A model generated the notes under the pieces. The model was not told where the DNA came from, did no database searches, and saw nothing but the letters and a program-made list of their open reading frames with translations. Of a stretch of DNA of 64,000 nucleotides, positions 61,499 to 64,000 are shown piece after piece. How positions within the stretch are numbered: the first letter of the stretch is position 1; every line of letters begins with the position of its first letter. Both the position numbers and the translations under genes were made by a program. The stretch is from an uncultured Paracoccaceae bacterium (lineage in GTDB: Bacteria > Pseudomonadota > Alphaproteobacteria > Rhodobacterales > Rhodobacteraceae): contig CANKYO010000004.1 in the NCBI GenBank assembly GCA_947488175.1, positions 461,553 through 525,552 on the forward strand, given 5' to 3'.

Positions 61499-62403
61499 GC
61501 CGGTGCCCGTTTGGACAGACCCAGCCGTTTACGCACCTCATCAGGGCCAATCACCCGCGCGCCCAGATTTTCGACGATATCCACCGCCCTCTCCACCAAT
61601 TGCGCATTGGTGGCCAGCACACCCTTGTCCAGCATCAGATTATCCTCCAACCCCACGCGCACATTGCCCCCCGCCAGCACCGACGCGGCAACATAAGGCA
61701 TCTGCGACCGGCCCAAACCAAAGGCCGAAAACGTCCAGTCCTCCGGCACATTGTTCACCATCGCCATGAAGGTATTCAGATCATCCGGCGCACCCCAGGG
61801 CACACCCATGCACAACTGAACCAGCGCAGGGCTGTCCAGCACACCATCCTTCACCAGCTGCTTGGCATACCACAGATGACCTGTATCAAACGCCTCGATC
61901 TCGGGCTTGACGCCCAGTTCGGTCATCATGCGGCCCATCGCCTGCAACATGCCCGGCGTGTTTGTCATGACATAATCGGCCTCGGCGAAATTCATCGTGC
62001 CGCAATCCAGCGTGCAGATCTCGGGCAGGCATGCGGCAACATGGGCCACCCGTTCGGTCGCCCCCACCATATCGGTGCCAGCCACGGTAGGCAGCGGTGC
62101 CTCGACCCCGCCAAACACCATATCGCCGCCCATACCGGCGGTCAGGTTCAGCACCACATCAACCTCTGCATCTCGGATACGGTCCGTCACCTCACGATAC
62201 AGGTCCAAACGGCGCGACGGGGCACCGGTCTCAGGATCACGCACATGGCAATGCACCACGGCCGCACCCGCCTTGACGGCGTCAATCGCACTGTCGGCAA
62301 TCTGCTGCGGCGACCGGGGCACATGCGGGCTGCGATCCTGGGTAGACCCCGACCCAGTGACAGCACAGGTGATAAAAACCTCGCGGTTCATCTGCAATGG
62401 CAT
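61495..62403 (-). CDS. BKACE-family enzyme, probably 3-dehydrocarnitine-cleaving
   Basis: A 302-residue TIM-barrel, zinc-dependent enzyme of the beta-keto acid cleavage family. Motifs include VFITCAVTGSG, AGAAVVHCHVRDPETG (metal-type His pair) and a C-terminal DNLMLDKGVLATNAQLVERA. In this operon the likely substrate is 3-dehydrocarnitine, which with acetyl-CoA gives betainyl-CoA and acetoacetate. The ATG at 62403 has GGAGGAGG upstream, a strong site. An in-frame extension to 62529 is not needed. Confidence 0.88.
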   Translation of the reverse strand: MPLQMNREVFITCAVTGSGSTQDRSPHVPRSPQQIADSAIDAVKAGAAVVHCHVRDPETGAPSRRLDLYREVTDRIRDAEVDVVLNLTAGMGGDMVFGGVEAPLPTVAGTDMVGATERVAHVAACLPEICTLDCGTMNFAEADYVMTNTPGMLQAMGRMMTELGVKPEIEAFDTGHLWYAKQLVKDGVLDSPALVQLCMGVPWGAPDDLNTFMAMVNNVPEDWTFSAFGLGRSQMPYVAASVLAGGNVRVGLEDNLMLDKGVLATNAQLVERAVDIVENLGARVIGPDEVRKRLGLSKRAPA

Positions 62404-62663
62404 GAGGTCCTCCTCCGTCATGATGCCTCGCGGACCTTTCCCGAAACCGCCACCGCGCGCAAGGCAGAAGTCTTGACAGATTTGGCCGATCTCTGGCACA
62501 TCATCTGCCATGACGACACAAAACCACATCGCTGCGGTTTACTTTACCTGCCCCACATAGGCGGCGGGATCATTTCTGACATCTGACATCATCCAGCCGC
62601 CCTGCAAAGGGCGACAAAAACGTTGGTCTTTGCGGGCCCCGGGCAACGCAAGGACACGACACC

Positions 62664-63134
62664 ATGATCACCATCACCCCAGCCACGGCACGCGACGTGC
62701 CCGACCTTTTATCCATGATCCGCAAACTCTGCGCCTTTCACGGCGACCCTTGCCATATGGGGTTGGCGGACACGCAAACGCGGCTGATTGACGGACCGCT
62801 GACCACCCTGATCGCAAGGGCATCGGGTGCCGCTGCGGGCTACGCGGTGCTGGAACCACGCTGGCGGCCGATGAACACCGGAGACCTTCTGGATATCGCA
62901 CATCTGTTTGTCGAAGAACCACTGCGCGGACGCGGGATCGGCAAGGCGCTGATCAAAGCCGCGCGCGATCACGCGAGCCAGGCTGCGGCCTGCCACCTAA
63001 CCATCGGTACCGCCCCTGACAACCCAAGCGCCGCCGCAGCCTACCGGGCAATGGGCTTCGAAGAGATCAACAGCCAGCCGGGGCCACGTTTCAGCATCCC
63101 GCTGTCAGCGGAACCGCGATGCGGTTCAAGGTAA
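62664..63134 (+). CDS. GNAT-family N-acetyltransferase
   Basis: A 156-residue acetyltransferase. Motif A is LFVEEPLRGRGIGKALIKAA (acetyl-CoA loop RGRGIG near 95), followed by TAPDNPSAAAAYRAMGFEE (motif B). Substrate not assigned. Divergent from the carnitine operon, with ~260 bases between. Confidence 0.88.
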   Translation: MITITPATARDVPDLLSMIRKLCAFHGDPCHMGLADTQTRLIDGPLTTLIARASGAAAGYAVLEPRWRPMNTGDLLDIAHLFVEEPLRGRGIGKALIKAARDHASQAAACHLTIGTAPDNPSAAAAYRAMGFEEINSQPGPRFSIPLSAEPRCGSR

Positions 63135-63326
63135 GTTCCTGACCATTCCGGAAACCGCGCTTAAAATCACCGCAGACGTTCCAAAAGCAACAGTCAACCA
63201 TTGGTTTTGTGTCCCAAACCTTAAGGCTCGCACTATGCGGACGGTAATGCATACACCAATTCGCGCGGATGACATTTTGATGGGTGCTACCGCGGCGGTC
63301 CATTCTGAACTATCGAAGGATTACAC

Positions 63327-63743
63327 GTCCGACGAACTCTGCTACTCCCCTTCATTGTTTTGTCGGCTTGTGAGGCTACCCCGGCGCAGGTTTGCCGCAG
63401 CAATTCCCATGACATCAAAGCCTGCAATGAGGCGCGATATGCATTCGGTGTTGCAGACGAAAACATCAAACGAGGGTATGCCGTCGGCTTTGAAATCAGT
63501 GAGAGTTTGGCTGCGCTGAGCACTGACGCAACCGTTCGCCGTAGATGCGAGTCAACCAACGTGAATGGCAGCAAACGAGAATATGATTGCCTGTATACGG
63601 TTGCAGGTTCGGGTAACGTCCGCTCTGTTCTGGTGAGCATGGCAGAAGAGCGCAAGATCCGCGCCCGATACAGCGCAGAAGTTGATCGCCTGACACCGAA
63701 GTATAACGAGGCTTGGGAACGATGTGATAGTGAAAACCGCTGA
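63327..63743 (+). CDS. Lipoprotein frame with a GTC codon at the expected start
   Basis: A ~138-residue frame. GAAGGA is six bases upstream of GTC at 63327, and the translated sequence from there is xRRTLLLPFIVLSACEATPA, a lipoprotein signal with lipobox LSAC. No ATG, GTG or TTG occurs between the upstream stop and the lipobox except TTG at 63360, which would delete the signal. The mature part is Arg/Glu-rich with paired cysteines (CNEARYAFG, CESTNVN, YDCLYTV). The start codon may be mutated, non-standard, or a base error. Confidence 0.45.
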   Translation, partial: VRRTLLLPFIVLSACEATPAQVCRSNSHDIKACNEARYAFGVADENIKRGYAVGFEISESLAALSTDATVRRRCESTNVNGSKREYDCLYTVAGSGNVRSVLVSMAEERKIRARYSAEVDRLTPKYNEAWERCDSENR

Positions 63744-63860
63744 TCGGGGCGATATGGAATGATCGGTCATGCAACAATTTCTTTGATCAGCTGCATGCGC
63801 AACCGACCGGCCAACCACACTTAACCAACCCCAAAATCAAAAAATGAATGGAGTTTTTGA

Positions 63861-63956
63861 ATAAAATACTGGCTGGCGCTACCACTCATAGTGTTTTCTG
63901 GCTGCGGCCTAGGTTCAGGACTCATTAATCGGCTTGATGCTGCGTCGTTGTCATGA
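63861..63956 (+). pseudogene. Small lipoprotein-like frame with ATA start, possibly cut by an IS
   Basis: A 31-codon frame reading (I)KYWLALPLIVFSGCGLGSG with a lipobox FSGC. GGAG stands 8-11 bases before the ATA codon; no standard start is available. The frame ends at 63956 within sequence that may be the terminal end of the IS element at the right edge. Coding status is doubtful. Confidence 0.25.
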
Positions 63957-63985
63957 TTCACGAGCCCCAATGATTTGGGGGACCG

Positions 63986-64000
63986 ATGAGTAATCTCTAT
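63986..64000 (+). mobile_element. First codons of a probable IS5-type transposase (partial)
   Basis: The window ends at ATG AGT AAT CTC TAT (MSNLY), preceded by a GGGGGACC-type ribosome site. Transposases of one IS5 subgroup begin MSNLYWL or MSNLFWL, and the upstream TGATTCACGAGCCCC region would be the left IS leader. Only five codons are visible, so this is a suspicion. Confidence 0.35.

Noticed and set aside
61366..62586. 406-codon plus-strand frame
   Set aside because: Antisense to the BKACE gene and the start of blc, no recognisable motifs, His/Arg/Gln-rich composition typical of a shadow frame.
1..64000. CRISPR arrays, tRNA or rRNA genes
   Set aside because: No evenly spaced identical direct repeats were seen, and no tRNA T-arm with matching acceptor stem or rRNA core was noticed. 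The 17.4-18.2 kb repeats are too long and diverged for CRISPR. A tRNA scan was not run.

Overview
The window looks like chromosomal DNA of a marine alphaproteobacterium of the Rhodobacterales (Roseobacter-type). The evidence is a GC-rich sequence, dense operons with 1-4 base overlaps, a PhaR-like site before phaZ, alphaproteobacterial ThrRS, GatC/GatA without GatB, DUF3572 and DUF2927 proteins, a carnitine-to-betaine pathway and a zur/znu locus. I place it no closer than the order. No rRNA, tRNA, CRISPR or complete prophage was seen. A likely IS5-type element begins at the extreme right edge.

Layout. 0-9.7 kb: PHB depolymerase phaZ, a glyoxalase-like protein, then a minus-strand run of three alpha/beta hydrolases and two MFS carriers (one hydrolase has lost all three catalytic residues), an ArsR-AHSA1 fusion regulator with a MAPEG gene, and a surface-type lipoprotein. 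9.8-14.6 kb: thrS, then a complete bufferin-type RiPP operon (DUF2282 precursor, DUF692 MNIO enzyme, DUF2063 partner, DoxX) with a hairpin between precursor and enzyme. 14.6-20 kb: small genes, cold-shock protein, a membrane protein, an 0.8-kb array of covarying inverted repeats, and a TIR-like (PF10137-type) gene overlapping thyX. 20-33 kb: a Slam-like outer-membrane protein and housekeeping genes (rpmG, rnpB, gatCA, tadA, rluB), plus an amidase, ceramidase-like protein, UPF0173 hydrolase and phosphonate-hydrolase-like sulfatase.

33.8-43.1 kb: a long plus-strand block opening with TerC, followed by XpaC, TelA, a DUF2927 lipoprotein, a secreted protein, an SPFH-GYF protein, two b561-like haem membrane proteins and a membrane-anchored double zinc-ribbon protein. 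It combines what Bacillus keeps in xpaC-yaaN and ydjGHI, and I consider it the best candidate for an undescribed membrane-stress system. Behind it lie a PfkB kinase and a dtd gene with a 3' frameshift.

43.2-57 kb: CAP protein, zur-znuCB/znuA with a Zur box, a non-pyrrolysine MttB homologue, a HAD phosphatase, and a 1060-residue self-contained reductive dehalogenase (corrinoid RdhA module, two 4Fe-4S motifs, fused FMN/NADH/2Fe-2S reductase). Then come a PleD-like diguanylate cyclase and an ECF sigma operon with EF-hand and metal-sensor-like proteins. 57-64 kb: NUDIX, EamA and GFA genes, a four-gene overlapping carnitine operon (BKACE, lipocalin, small lipoprotein, carnitine dehydrogenase-thioesterase fusion), GNAT, and two small lipoprotein frames lacking standard start codons.

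All functional names come from reading motifs and remembered families. No database search was run.
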